Positions 24,420-34,094 of a stretch of 57,406 nt of DNA are shown piece after piece. The DNA is from Rhodanobacteraceae bacterium (GTDB taxonomy: Bacteria > Pseudomonadota > Gammaproteobacteria > Xanthomonadales > Rhodanobacteraceae). The stretch is taken from the NCBI GenBank assembly GCA_021325475.1, contig JAJPHA010000059.1, positions 1 through 57,406 of the forward strand, in the 5' to 3' direction. The translations under genes were made by a program, and so were the position numbers. A model generated the notes under the pieces. That model worked only from the letters and a program-made list of their open reading frames with translations, was not told the origin of the DNA and did no database searches. Within the stretch, counting starts at the first letter, position 1. Each line of letters opens with the position of its first letter.

Positions 24420-25742
24420 TCAGCCGGCCTCGGCGAGCGACGCCGGCGCGAGCAGGCGCTCGCGGCCGAACACGCAGCTGAACGTGCTGCCGACGCCGAC
24501 CGTACTCTCGATTTCGAGCCGCGCCTCGTGCAGTTGCAATACGTGCTTGACGATCGACAGGCCGAGGCCGGTGCCGCCGGTTTCGCGCGAGCGGCTGGTC
24601 GAGACGCGATAGAAACGCTCGCTGATGCGCGGCAGGTGTTCCGGCGGGATGCCGACGCCGGTATCGGCCACCGCGAAGCGGGCGCCGCCGTCGGCGGTGG
24701 CGCGCCAGGAAATCTCGATGCGACCGCCGGCGGGCGTGTAGCGCACCGCGTTCGACACCAGATTCGAGAAGGCGCTGTGCAGGTAGTCGGCGGAACCGAG
24801 CAGGTCGAGCTCGCTCTCGCGCGCGAGTTCGATGCGGTGGCGGCCCTGCGACAGCGCTTCCGCCTCGCGCTTGAGCGTGGACAGCAGCGCGCGCATCGGC
24901 ACGCGCTCCGGCGGCGGCTGCTGCCGCGCGTCCAGACGCGACAGGGTGAGCAGATCCTCGACGATCTGGGTCATGCGCCGCGACTGGCTGCGCAGATCGT
25001 CGAGCACCGGCGCGAGCTGCGGCGCGGTTTCGGCGTCGAGCATCTCGAGGTAGCCGTGCAGCACGGTGAGCGGCGTGCGCAATTCGTGCGAGACGTTGGC
25101 GACGAAATCGCGCCGCACCTGCTCCAGGCGCGCGAGCGGCGTGACGTCGCGCACGACCAGCAGCATGTACTCGCGCGCGTAGGGAATCAGGCGGAACGAC
25201 AGGCGCACGTCGGCATCACGCGCGGAGGGCACCTCGCGCAGCGGCTCCGCCGCCGGATCGGCGGCGATCCAGTTCCGCGCCGGCGCCGGCAGGAAGGCGT
25301 CGAGGTGGGCATGGCGGTCGCGCGGCGCGGCGAGGCCGAGCAGGTGCGCGGCGGCCTCGTTGAACCAGAGGATGCTGCGGCCGCGCGTCAGCACCACGAC
25401 GCCGTCCGGCAGCGCCGCGGCCGCTTCGCGGAACGCGCGCAGCAGTGCGATCAGGCGGCGCTTGCGCGAGCGTTCCGCGCGCAGCCGCTGGTAGACGTAG
25501 GCGGAGATGTCGGACCACACGCCGCGATCCTCCGGCGGCGGACGCCGCCGGCGCGAGCGCAGCCAGCGCTGCACCTGGTACAGGCTGACCAGCGACCACA
25601 GGCAGTAGCCGAACAGCGCCGCGAGCAGAGTATACAATTCCACATGCCACGGCAGGCCGACGGCGAATGCCGTCACCAGCAGGACGACGAAGCGCCCGAG
25701 CGAGACCTGCCAGGCGTGGCTTTGCAGAAACTCCAGGCGCAT
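24420..25742 (-). CDS. phoR: Phosphate regulon sensor histidine kinase
   Basis: Inner-membrane kinase that phosphorylates PhoB under phosphate limitation. The 440-residue protein has two N-terminal membrane helices (about 16-32 and 36-55) with almost no periplasmic loop, a basic linker, a PAS domain (about 105-205), a HisKA box DFVANVSHELRTPLTVLHGY (His219), and an HATPase with FSNLVSNAVRYTP and GTGLGLSIVKHVLQLHEARL. The lack of a sensor loop is normal for PhoR, which senses through PstSCAB-PhoU. ATG 25742 has GAGGTGA 5 nt upstream. The gene is 83 nt behind phoB. Confidence 0.96.
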   Translation of the reverse strand: MRLEFLQSHAWQVSLGRFVVLLVTAFAVGLPWHVELYTLLAALFGYCLWSLVSLYQVQRWLRSRRRRPPPEDRGVWSDISAYVYQRLRAERSRKRRLIALLRAFREAAAALPDGVVVLTRGRSILWFNEAAAHLLGLAAPRDRHAHLDAFLPAPARNWIAADPAAEPLREVPSARDADVRLSFRLIPYAREYMLLVVRDVTPLARLEQVRRDFVANVSHELRTPLTVLHGYLEMLDAETAPQLAPVLDDLRSQSRRMTQIVEDLLTLSRLDARQQPPPERVPMRALLSTLKREAEALSQGRHRIELARESELDLLGSADYLHSAFSNLVSNAVRYTPAGGRIEISWRATADGGARFAVADTGVGIPPEHLPRISERFYRVSTSRSRETGGTGLGLSIVKHVLQLHEARLEIESTVGVGSTFSCVFGRERLLAPASLAEAG

Positions 25743-25825
25743 CGTTCACCTCGCGCACAAGCGCCGCGCTCATGCTATCGCCCCGGTCGCCGGTTGTCTG
25801 CCCGCGCCGTCGGCGCGCACGGCCC

Positions 25826-26521
25826 TCACGCCGCCGGCGTGGTCGAAAAGCGGTAGCCGGCGCCGCGCACGGTCTGCACCAGGCCGTCCGCGCGGTACGG
25901 TTCGAGCGTCTTGCGCAGGCGGCGGATGTGCACGTCGACGGTGCGTTCCTCCACGTACACGCTGCCGCCCCAGACGTAGTCGAGCAATTGGCTGCGCGTG
26001 TACACGCGCTCGGGGTGGGTCATGAAGAAGTGCAGCAGGCGGTATTCGGTGGGTCCGATCGGCACCGTCGCCTCACCCGCGTAGACGCGGTGCGCGGCGC
26101 TGTCGATGCGGAGCCCGCCGAGTTCGACCACGCCCTCGCTGTCCACGCCGTGGGTGCGGCGCATGACTGCGTTGATGCGCGCGATCAGCTCGCGCGGCGA
26201 GAACGGCTTGACCACGTAGTCGTCCACGCCGGCGTCGAAGCCGCCGACCCGGTCGGTCTCCTCGCCGCGCGCGGTCAGCATGATGATCGGCACGCCGCGG
26301 GTGAGGTCCTCCTTGCGCAGGCGCCGCGCCAGTTCCAGGCCGCTCGTGCCCGGCAGCATCCAGTCGAGCAGGATCAGGTCCGGCACGCGCTCGGCGATCA
26401 TGGTCTGGGCGACGCGCGCGTCCGCGGCATGGGCGGGCTCCATGCCGGCCTTGCGCAGCGCGAATGCCACCATGTCGCGAATCGCGGGTTCGTCTTCGAC
26501 GATCAGAATGTATTTTTGCAC
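25826..26521 (-). CDS. phoB: Phosphate regulon response regulator
   Basis: OmpR-family activator of phosphate-starvation genes. The 231-residue protein has a receiver domain with the acidic pocket VEDEP and phosphoacceptor Asp53 in [11 protein letters not shown], and a winged-helix DNA-binding domain ([39 protein letters not shown]). The start is GTG 26521. A half-site CTGTCAC (minus strand, 26548-26542) about 20 nt before the start resembles one arm of a Pho box, but the second arm is poor, so autoregulation is only suggested. Confidence 0.97.
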   Translation of the reverse strand: MQKYILIVEDEPAIRDMVAFALRKAGMEPAHAADARVAQTMIAERVPDLILLDWMLPGTSGLELARRLRKEDLTRGVPIIMLTARGEETDRVGGFDAGVDDYVVKPFSPRELIARINAVMRRTHGVDSEGVVELGGLRIDSAAHRVYAGEATVPIGPTEYRLLHFFMTHPERVYTRSQLLDYVWGGSVYVEERTVDVHIRRLRKTLEPYRADGLVQTVRGAGYRFSTTPAA

Positions 26522-26554
26522 GTCGTGGCTGCCGTCCGGCCGTGACAGTCCGGT

Positions 26555-28354
<1,800 letters not shown>

Positions 28355-28520
28355 GGCGGGTGGCGATGAACTTGGACAACATAGCGCAGATGCGCCGTCG
28401 CGGCCACTGCGGCGCCCGCTGCGCTCAGGCGCGATTCACTTCGCCCGCGACCCGGCCGCACGCTACACTGGATGCCGGGCGCATGCGCCCCGGGAAGAAT
28501 CGTCTGCCGCGGATCACAAC

Positions 28521-28781
28521 ATGCCGAACGTCGAGATCTACACCAGTGCGAACTGCGCCTACTGCGTCGCCGCCAAGATCCTGCTCAAGCAGAAGGGCTT
28601 CGACTACACCGAGCTGCGCGTCGACACCGATCCGGCGCGCCGCGACGAGATGATCGCGCGCACGCGCCAGCGCACCGTGCCGCAGATCTTCATCGACGGC
28701 CGCCACATCGGCGGCTACGACGATCTGGTCGCCGCCGAGCGCAACGGCACGCTGCCGAAGGCGGCCGGGAGCGCGGCATGA
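28521..28781 (+). CDS. grxC: Glutaredoxin 3
   Basis: An 86-residue thiol-disulfide oxidoreductase. Active site CAYC (Cys12/Cys15, in YTSANCAYCVAAK), the cis-Pro motif TVPQIFIDGRHIGG, and the C-terminal helix. ATG 28521 gives the family N-terminus MPNVEIYTS. Its stop overlaps the next start (ATGA), coupling it to an AhpD-like protein, another thiol-redox family. Divergent from the M48 protease gene. Confidence 0.95.
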   Translation: MPNVEIYTSANCAYCVAAKILLKQKGFDYTELRVDTDPARRDEMIARTRQRTVPQIFIDGRHIGGYDDLVAAERNGTLPKAAGSAA

Positions 28782-29140
28782 GCGACGATCGGGTCAGCGC
28801 GTTCGCCGAATTCCGGCGGCGCATGAACGAACGCATCCTGGCGCACGACAACCAGGTGGTGCGCCGCTTCTTCGCGCTCGACACGCAGACCTACAAGGAC
28901 GGCGCGCTGCCGGTCCGGACCAAGGAGATGCTGGGGCTGGTCGCCTCGCTCGTGCTGCGTTGCGACGATTGCGTGAGCTACCACATCGCCGAATGCCGCA
29001 AGGCCGGCGTGACCCGCGAGGAGTTCTTCGAGGTGTTCAGCGTCGGGCTCGTGGTCGGCGGCTCGATCGTGATTCCGCATCTGCGCCGGGCGGTGGATTT
29101 TCTCGATCGGCTCGAAGCCGCGGACACCGCGCCGGGCTGA
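28778..29140 (+). CDS. AhpD-like carboxymuconolactone decarboxylase-family protein
   Basis: A 120-residue protein of the CMD/AhpD superfamily. The RCDDCVSYHIAECRKAG helix carries the CxxC-x3-H pattern of AhpD-type alkylhydroperoxidases, so a redox role is more likely than decarboxylation. VRTKEMLGLVASLVL and FFEVFSVGLVVGGSIVIPHL are family helices. The start overlaps the glutaredoxin stop, which supports a shared peroxide/thiol function (inference). It could equally be an uncharacterised CMD protein without peroxidase activity. Confidence 0.88.
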   Translation: MSDDRVSAFAEFRRRMNERILAHDNQVVRRFFALDTQTYKDGALPVRTKEMLGLVASLVLRCDDCVSYHIAECRKAGVTREEFFEVFSVGLVVGGSIVIPHLRRAVDFLDRLEAADTAPG

Positions 29141-29157
29141 GCTCCGGCGGCGGCGAC

Positions 29158-30255
29158 TCAGCGCGTGACGCGCAGCAGGTGCAGCGCCACGCCGTCGCCG
29201 CGCACGCCGTCCATGCGCGTCAGGGCCACCGAATCGAGGGTGCCGAGCAGGCTGCCGTCGGCGCGACGCACGCCGCACGACGACGGCGGCCATTCCGGCT
29301 GGGTCGGCTCGCGCGTGCACAGCAGGACGATGCCGGCGGCGTCGCGGAGCTCGAAATGCTGCGCATCGAGGTCGCGGTACTGCGCCAGACGCAGACGCTG
29401 CGGCGCGGTCTCGTCGCTGTCGGCGACCAGCACCCAGTCGCCGCGCCAGGCCGCCCCGTCGGCGGCTTCGGCGAGCGGCAGGCGCACGAGATCGAATCCC
29501 TGCAATTGCAGGCTGCCGTCGCCGCGCTCGCGGCTCAGCCAGCCGAGCGCGTGCGCGCCGGATTCGAACTGCAGGTCGAGCGTGAGCGCCGGCTCGCCGC
29601 GCGGCGGCGCGGCGGCCGCCGCGAACGGCTCGTGGCCGCCGGCGAGATACAGCAGCGGCACGTGCGCGACGTGGCCGCGCAATGGTGCCGCGCCGAAATA
29701 CCACAGCGGCTGGCCGAAGCGATCGTAGCTCATCAGGGCGACGCTGAGCTCGCCGCCCTGCGCTTCGAGGCTGAGCACGGTGCGGCCGGCGTCCACGTCG
29801 CCGCTGCTCCACCAGAAGCCCGCCTCGGGCACGACTGCGGCGCCGTCCGGCGCGCCGCGCTCGAGCAGGGCGAAGGCGCGCAGCTTCGGCGCCGCTTGCG
29901 CGCCGTCGGCGGCGTAGAAGCTCACCCGGTAGACGCCGGGTGCGAGCTCGGCGCGATCGAGCGCGAGCGCGGGGTCGAGCTCGATCGCGAACGGCATCGG
30001 TCGCCGCTCGCACAGGCTGAGCGGCGAACGCACGTCGATGCGCAGATCGTTGCCGTCGAGACGCACGCCGTCCAGGGCCGGTGCGCATTGCGTCGGCCAT
30101 TCGCCGCGGATGGAAAGATTCCAGCCGGCGGCAGAGGCGTGCTCGCCGATCGTGTAGCCCGGCTCCGCCACCTGCGCGAAGGTCGGCGCCGCGAGCGCGA
30201 GCAACGCCAGCGCCGCGACGCGGCGGATGCGTGATGGCAGACCGGCGGTGCGCAT
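29158..30255 (-). CDS. Secreted protein of unknown function
   Basis: Not recognised beyond its general type. A 365-residue exported protein: signal peptide MRTAGLPSRIRRVAALALLA..., cut at TFA-QV near residue 28. The rest is predicted beta-rich with paired motifs such as AGFWWSSGDVDAGRTVLSLE, VALMSYDRFGQPLWYFGAAP and GAAWRGDWVLVADSD, which resemble repeated units seen in secreted proteins of this order. Cys pairs occur near both ends. ATG 30255 is chosen because the signal peptide begins there, with CGAGG 7 nt upstream. Convergent with the AhpD-like gene and divergent from the IDH gene. Confidence 0.8.
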   Translation of the reverse strand: MRTAGLPSRIRRVAALALLALAAPTFAQVAEPGYTIGEHASAAGWNLSIRGEWPTQCAPALDGVRLDGNDLRIDVRSPLSLCERRPMPFAIELDPALALDRAELAPGVYRVSFYAADGAQAAPKLRAFALLERGAPDGAAVVPEAGFWWSSGDVDAGRTVLSLEAQGGELSVALMSYDRFGQPLWYFGAAPLRGHVAHVPLLYLAGGHEPFAAAAAPPRGEPALTLDLQFESGAHALGWLSRERGDGSLQLQGFDLVRLPLAEAADGAAWRGDWVLVADSDETAPQRLRLAQYRDLDAQHFELRDAAGIVLLCTREPTQPEWPPSSCGVRRADGSLLGTLDSVALTRMDGVRGDGVALHLLRVTR

Positions 30256-30274
30256 CCTCGACGACCTCGATTCC

Positions 30275-30303
30275 TTGTCCGGACCGCGAGTATACAGGAT
30301 AAT
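30275..30303 (+). promoter_or_regulatory. Sigma70-type promoter for the isocitrate dehydrogenase gene
   Basis: TTGTCC (30275-30280), 17 bp, GATAAT (30298-30303), with about 50 nt of leader to ATG 30358. Confidence 0.55.
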
Positions 30304-30357
30304 GCGCGGCTCGCCGCGTGCCGGCGCGGCGCCTCCCATCGCGAAGGATACCCGCTC

Positions 30358-31371
30358 ATGCAGAAGACGATCGCGGTCATCCGCGGCGACGGCATCGGCC
30401 CGGAGATCATGCACGCCACCCTGCGCGTGCTCGACGCGCTCGACGCCGGTCTCGCCTACGATTTCGTCGAGGCCGGTCTCGCCGCGCAGCGCCAGTGCGG
30501 CGAGCTGCTGCCGCAGGCCACGCTCGATGCCATCGCCCGCCATCGCGTGGCGCTGAAGAGCCCGTTGACCACGCCGGTGGGCGAGGGCTTCGCCTCGCTC
30601 AACGTCGAGCTGCGCCGGCGCTTCGATCTGTACGCCAACGTGCGCCCGGCGCTGACCCTGCCCGGCACGAAATCGCGCTACGAGGACATCGACATCATCA
30701 CCGTGCGCGAGAACACCGAAGGCGCCTACGTCGGCGAGGGCCAGCAACTGTCCGCCGACGGCGAGACCGCGACCCTGACGCAGAAGGTCACGCGCCGCGG
30801 CTCGGAACGCATCGTGCGCTACGCCTTCGATCTCGCCCGCAGCCTCGGCCGGCGCAAGATCACCGTGGTGCACAAGGCGAACATCCTCAAATCCACCTCC
30901 GGCCTGTTCCTGCGCGTCGCGCGCGAAGTGGCGGCGCGCTACCCCGAGATCGCCTGCCAGGAGATGATCGTCGACAACTGCTGCATGCAGCTGGTGATGA
31001 ATCCGCACCAGTTCGACGTGATCGTCACCACCAACCTGTTCGGCGACATCATCTCGGATCTGTGCGCCGGTCTGGTCGGCGGTCTCGGCGTCGCGCCCGG
31101 CGCGAACATCGGCACCGAGGCGGCGATCTTCGAGGCGGTGCACGGCTCGGCGCCGGACATCGCCGGCCGCGGCATCGCCAATCCCTGCGCGCTGCTGCTC
31201 GCGGCGGGCCAGATGCTCGACCACCTCGGCCTGACCGCGCAGGCGCAGCGTTTGCGCTCCGCGATCCGCGCCACGCTCGCCGCGCGCGACCGCGTCACGC
31301 CAGACCTCGGCGGCAGCGGCACCACGGAGACGTTTGCGGATGCGCTGATCGAACGCCTGCGCGGCGAATGA
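30358..31371 (+). CDS. icd: NAD-type isocitrate dehydrogenase
   Basis: Oxidative decarboxylation of isocitrate to 2-oxoglutarate in the TCA cycle. The 337-residue protein belongs to the short, homo-multimeric isocitrate/isopropylmalate dehydrogenase type found in Xanthomonas, not the 416-residue E. coli type. Motifs: IRGDGIGPEIM, substrate-binding ITVRENTEGAYVGE, KVTRRGSERIVRYAF, NLFGDIISDLCAGLVGG, and the cofactor loop VHGSAPDIAGRGIANP, consistent with NAD. An isopropylmalate or homoisocitrate role is possible but less likely given the ENTEG pattern. Confidence 0.92.
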   Translation: MQKTIAVIRGDGIGPEIMHATLRVLDALDAGLAYDFVEAGLAAQRQCGELLPQATLDAIARHRVALKSPLTTPVGEGFASLNVELRRRFDLYANVRPALTLPGTKSRYEDIDIITVRENTEGAYVGEGQQLSADGETATLTQKVTRRGSERIVRYAFDLARSLGRRKITVVHKANILKSTSGLFLRVAREVAARYPEIACQEMIVDNCCMQLVMNPHQFDVIVTTNLFGDIISDLCAGLVGGLGVAPGANIGTEAAIFEAVHGSAPDIAGRGIANPCALLLAAGQMLDHLGLTAQAQRLRSAIRATLAARDRVTPDLGGSGTTETFADALIERLRGE

Positions 31372-31391
31372 GCGCCGCGTAGAATGGCGCG

Positions 31392-32453
31392 GTGGCACCG
31401 CTCCGCCGCGCCGCTCTCGCCAAGGCATTCGCCGCCGCCGCGGCGTTGCCGCTCGCGTCCTGCGCCACGCTCGGCTACTACGCGCAAGCCGTGCGCGGCG
31501 AGGCCGCGCTGCTCGCCGCGCGCCGGCCGATCGATCGTATGCTCGCCGACCCCGCGGTCGATGCCGGACTCAAGGCGCGACTGCGGCTGGCGCAGGACGC
31601 GCGCGCGTTCGCGTCCGCCGCGCTCGGCCTGCCGCGCAATCGGAGCTTCACGCGCTACGCCGATCTCGGCCGGCCCTACGCGGTCTGGAACCTGTTTGCC
31701 GCGCCGGAGTTCTCGCTCGAACCGCTGCGGCACTGTTTCCCATTCGCCGGCTGCGTGGCCTATCGCGGTTATTTCGATCGCGCCGGCGCCGAAGCCGAGG
31801 CGCGGCGCCTGGGGGCGCGCGGCTTCGATACCTGGATCGGCGGGGTGACGGCGTATTCGACGCTCGGCTGGTTCGCCGATCCGATCCTGAACACGATGCT
31901 GGGCGAGGACGACGACGCGCTCGCCGCGACGATCTTCCACGAACTCGCGCACCAGGAGCTGTACGTGAAGGACGACGACGAGTTCAACGAATCCTTCGCC
32001 GGTTTCGTCGAGCGCGAGGGGCTGTGCCAGTGGCGCGCCGCGCGCGGGCTGCCGCCACCGGACCAAGCGGCGGCGCGCCGCGCCGAACAATTCGAGGCGC
32101 TGATCGCCGCGACCCGCGAGCGCCTGCGCGCGCTGTACGCCTCGACGCTGCCGCCGACCGAGATGCGCTCACGCAAGCACGACGAAATCGAACGCCTACG
32201 CGCCGACTACCGGCGCCTGCGCGACGGCGCGTGGGGTGGCCGCGGCGACTACGACGGCTGGATCGCCGGCGAGATCAACAACGCCGCGCTGGTGCCGTTC
32301 GCGCTGTACCGCCGCTGGCTGGGCAGTTTTGCGGCATTGTATAAAATGCGGCACGACGACTGGGCGGCGTTCCATGCCGCGGCGCGCGAACTCGCCCGTC
32401 TCGACCCGGCGGCGCGGCGGCGTGCGCTCGAACGCCTGGCGGCCGCGGAGTAG
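31392..32453 (+). CDS. Putative lipoprotein zinc aminopeptidase
   Basis: A 353-residue protein of the Aminopep family (PF10023). The N-terminus ends in LPLASC (Cys24), a lipobox, so it is probably outer-membrane or periplasmic and lipid-anchored. The zinc site HELAHQ lies in TIFHELAHQELYVKDDDEFN, where the following FNESFAGFVEREG supplies the third ligand. The start is GTG 31392, 20 nt after the IDH stop. Substrates are not known. Confidence 0.87.
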   Translation: MAPLRRAALAKAFAAAAALPLASCATLGYYAQAVRGEAALLAARRPIDRMLADPAVDAGLKARLRLAQDARAFASAALGLPRNRSFTRYADLGRPYAVWNLFAAPEFSLEPLRHCFPFAGCVAYRGYFDRAGAEAEARRLGARGFDTWIGGVTAYSTLGWFADPILNTMLGEDDDALAATIFHELAHQELYVKDDDEFNESFAGFVEREGLCQWRAARGLPPPDQAAARRAEQFEALIAATRERLRALYASTLPPTEMRSRKHDEIERLRADYRRLRDGAWGGRGDYDGWIAGEINNAALVPFALYRRWLGSFAALYKMRHDDWAAFHAAARELARLDPAARRRALERLAAAE

Positions 32454-32483
32454 ACTGGACATCGGGCTCCGCGGAGGACAGCC

Positions 32484-33371
32484 ATGCACGTGCTCATCAC
32501 CGGCGGCAGCGGCTTCATCGGCCGGGCGCTCGCCCGCGAATTGCTGGCCGACGGCCATCGCGTGACGGTGCTCACGCGCAACGCGACGCGCACCCGCGCG
32601 CGCCTGCCCGAGGCCGCCGGCGTGGTCGAGACGCTGGCCGAGGCGAGCGCGGTGGACGCGGTGGTCAATCTCGCCGGCGAGAATCTCGCCGAAGGCCGCT
32701 GGACTCCCACGCGCAAGCAGGCGCTGCGCGATTCGCGCCTCGACACCACGCGCACGCTGCTCGCCTGGATGGAAGCGCAACCGCGCCGGCCGGGCGTGCT
32801 GGTGTCCGGCTCCGCGGTCGGCTGGTACGGGCCGCGCGGCGACGAGACGCTCGGCGAGGACGCCGCGCCGGGCGAGGACTTCGCCGCGCAGTTGTGCTGC
32901 GACTGGGAAGCCGAGGCGGTGAAGGCCGAAGCGCTCGGTGTGCGCGTGTGCCGCATCCGCACCGGCCTCGTGCTCGATCCCGAGGGCGGCGCGTTGGCGA
33001 AGATGCTGCTGCCGTTCCGGCTCGGGCTCGGCGGTCCGCTCGGCGACGGCCGCCAGTGGATGAGCTGGATCGTGCGCGCCGATCTGGTCGCCCTGATCCG
33101 CTGGCTCCTCGGCAACCAAGGCGCGCAGGGCGCCTACAACGCCACCGCGCCGAATCCGGTGACCAACGCCGAGTTCGCGCGCACGCTCGGCCACGCGCTG
33201 CATCGCCCGGCGCTGCTGCCCGCGCCGGGATTCGCACTGCGCCTGCTGTTCGGCGAGATGGCCGAGCTGCTGCTCACCGGCCAGCGCGTGCTGCCGGCGC
33301 GCGCCACGGCGCAAGGCTTCCAGTTTCGCTACCCCGAGCTTGCGCCCGCGTTCGCCGCGATGTTCGGCTGA
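32484..33371 (+). CDS. TIGR01777-family NAD(P)-binding epimerase-like protein
   Basis: A 295-residue short-chain-dehydrogenase-type protein. MHVLITGGSGFIGRALAREL is the dinucleotide loop, then NLAGENLAEGRWTPTRKQAL, SGSAVGWYGPRGDE (the family's YG(P) motif) and GPLGDGRQWMSWIVRADLV, all diagnostic for TIGR01777 (E. coli YfcH). The reaction is not established. GGAGG at 32473-32477 is close to ATG 32484. It is 30 nt after the aminopeptidase gene and convergent with the following membrane protein gene. Confidence 0.93.
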   Translation: MHVLITGGSGFIGRALARELLADGHRVTVLTRNATRTRARLPEAAGVVETLAEASAVDAVVNLAGENLAEGRWTPTRKQALRDSRLDTTRTLLAWMEAQPRRPGVLVSGSAVGWYGPRGDETLGEDAAPGEDFAAQLCCDWEAEAVKAEALGVRVCRIRTGLVLDPEGGALAKMLLPFRLGLGGPLGDGRQWMSWIVRADLVALIRWLLGNQGAQGAYNATAPNPVTNAEFARTLGHALHRPALLPAPGFALRLLFGEMAELLLTGQRVLPARATAQGFQFRYPELAPAFAAMFG

Positions 33372-33375
33372 TGTT

Positions 33376-33942
33376 TCAGGCCGCGTGCGGCCACAGCCAG
33401 CCGAAGGTGCCGGCGGTGAGCAGGGCGTAGATCAGGCCGTCGATGATGTGCTTGATCGCGCTTCGCCACGGATGGCCCCACCAGATCGCCTGCGGCACCA
33501 CGCCCATCGCATAGGCCAGGAACGCGGCGGTGCCGACGACGCGGAACACCACGAGATACGCCGTGCCGGCGGCGAGCACGTGCGCGCCGAGATAGGCCGC
33601 GAACAGCGATACCACGAGGCAGAACAGAAACCACTGGCCGAGGAACGCACCCAGGTTCATCGGCCCGGGCGCACGCAGGAACACGACGCCGACCGGACCC
33701 TGTTTCAGCTTTTCCATCATCTCCGGCTGTTTCATCGCCTCCGGCGTGCAGTAGGGAAGCATGTACTTGCCGGGCCCGGCGTTGCCCTTGCGGATCGCCG
33801 CGGCGACCTCGTCCTCGTTGCTGAATGGCCGGGAATCCGGCCCATGCCAGAAGCGCAATACCATGTGCAGGATGTTGCTGGCGACGAACACGAGCACGGC
33901 CGACAGCACGATCGGCAGCCAGAGCTGAGCGAGCGAAACCAT
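33376..33942 (-). CDS. Small multi-spanning membrane protein of unknown function
   Basis: A 188-residue inner-membrane protein with an N-terminal helix (LWLPIVLSAVLVFVASNILH), a soluble loop (about 35-95: KGNAGPGKYMLPYCTPEAMK), and three further helices ending GLIYALLTAGTFGWLWPHA. I believe homologues are annotated only as hypothetical proteins. Start ATG 33942 has a strong GGAGGAAGGA. It is separated from the upstream BNR gene by a terminator, so it has its own transcript. Confidence 0.82.
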   Translation of the reverse strand: MVSLAQLWLPIVLSAVLVFVASNILHMVLRFWHGPDSRPFSNEDEVAAAIRKGNAGPGKYMLPYCTPEAMKQPEMMEKLKQGPVGVVFLRAPGPMNLGAFLGQWFLFCLVVSLFAAYLGAHVLAAGTAYLVVFRVVGTAAFLAYAMGVVPQAIWWGHPWRSAIKHIIDGLIYALLTAGTFGWLWPHAA

Positions 33943-34037
33943 GTCCTTCCTCCCCGAAAGTCTTGGTTGCGGGAATTGCCGGCGCGAGTGTACTCCGCCG
34001 CACCGTGCAGTAAAGCGGTGCGGTGTGGGCGGGACAC

Positions 34038-34070
34038 AAAAAAACCGGGGCCCGCGGCGGCGGACCCCGG
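34038..34070 (-). terminator. Rho-independent terminator after the BNR-repeat gene
   Basis: On the minus strand CCGGGG, a G+C-rich loop, CCCCGG (34070-34045) followed by a run of T (34044-34038). It lies about 25 nt past the stop of the 34095-37313 gene. Confidence 0.9.
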
Positions 34071-34094
34071 TTGCGGGTTTCAGCGCAGCGACGC

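Noticed and set aside
26542-26548. Pho box before phoB
   Set aside because: Only one arm (CTGTCAC) matches. The second arm at the expected spacing is poor, so I mention it only as a half-site.
30256-31428. N-terminal extension of the secreted 29158-30255 protein to 31428
   Set aside because: The extension is antisense to the isocitrate dehydrogenase gene. A clear signal peptide begins at 30255.
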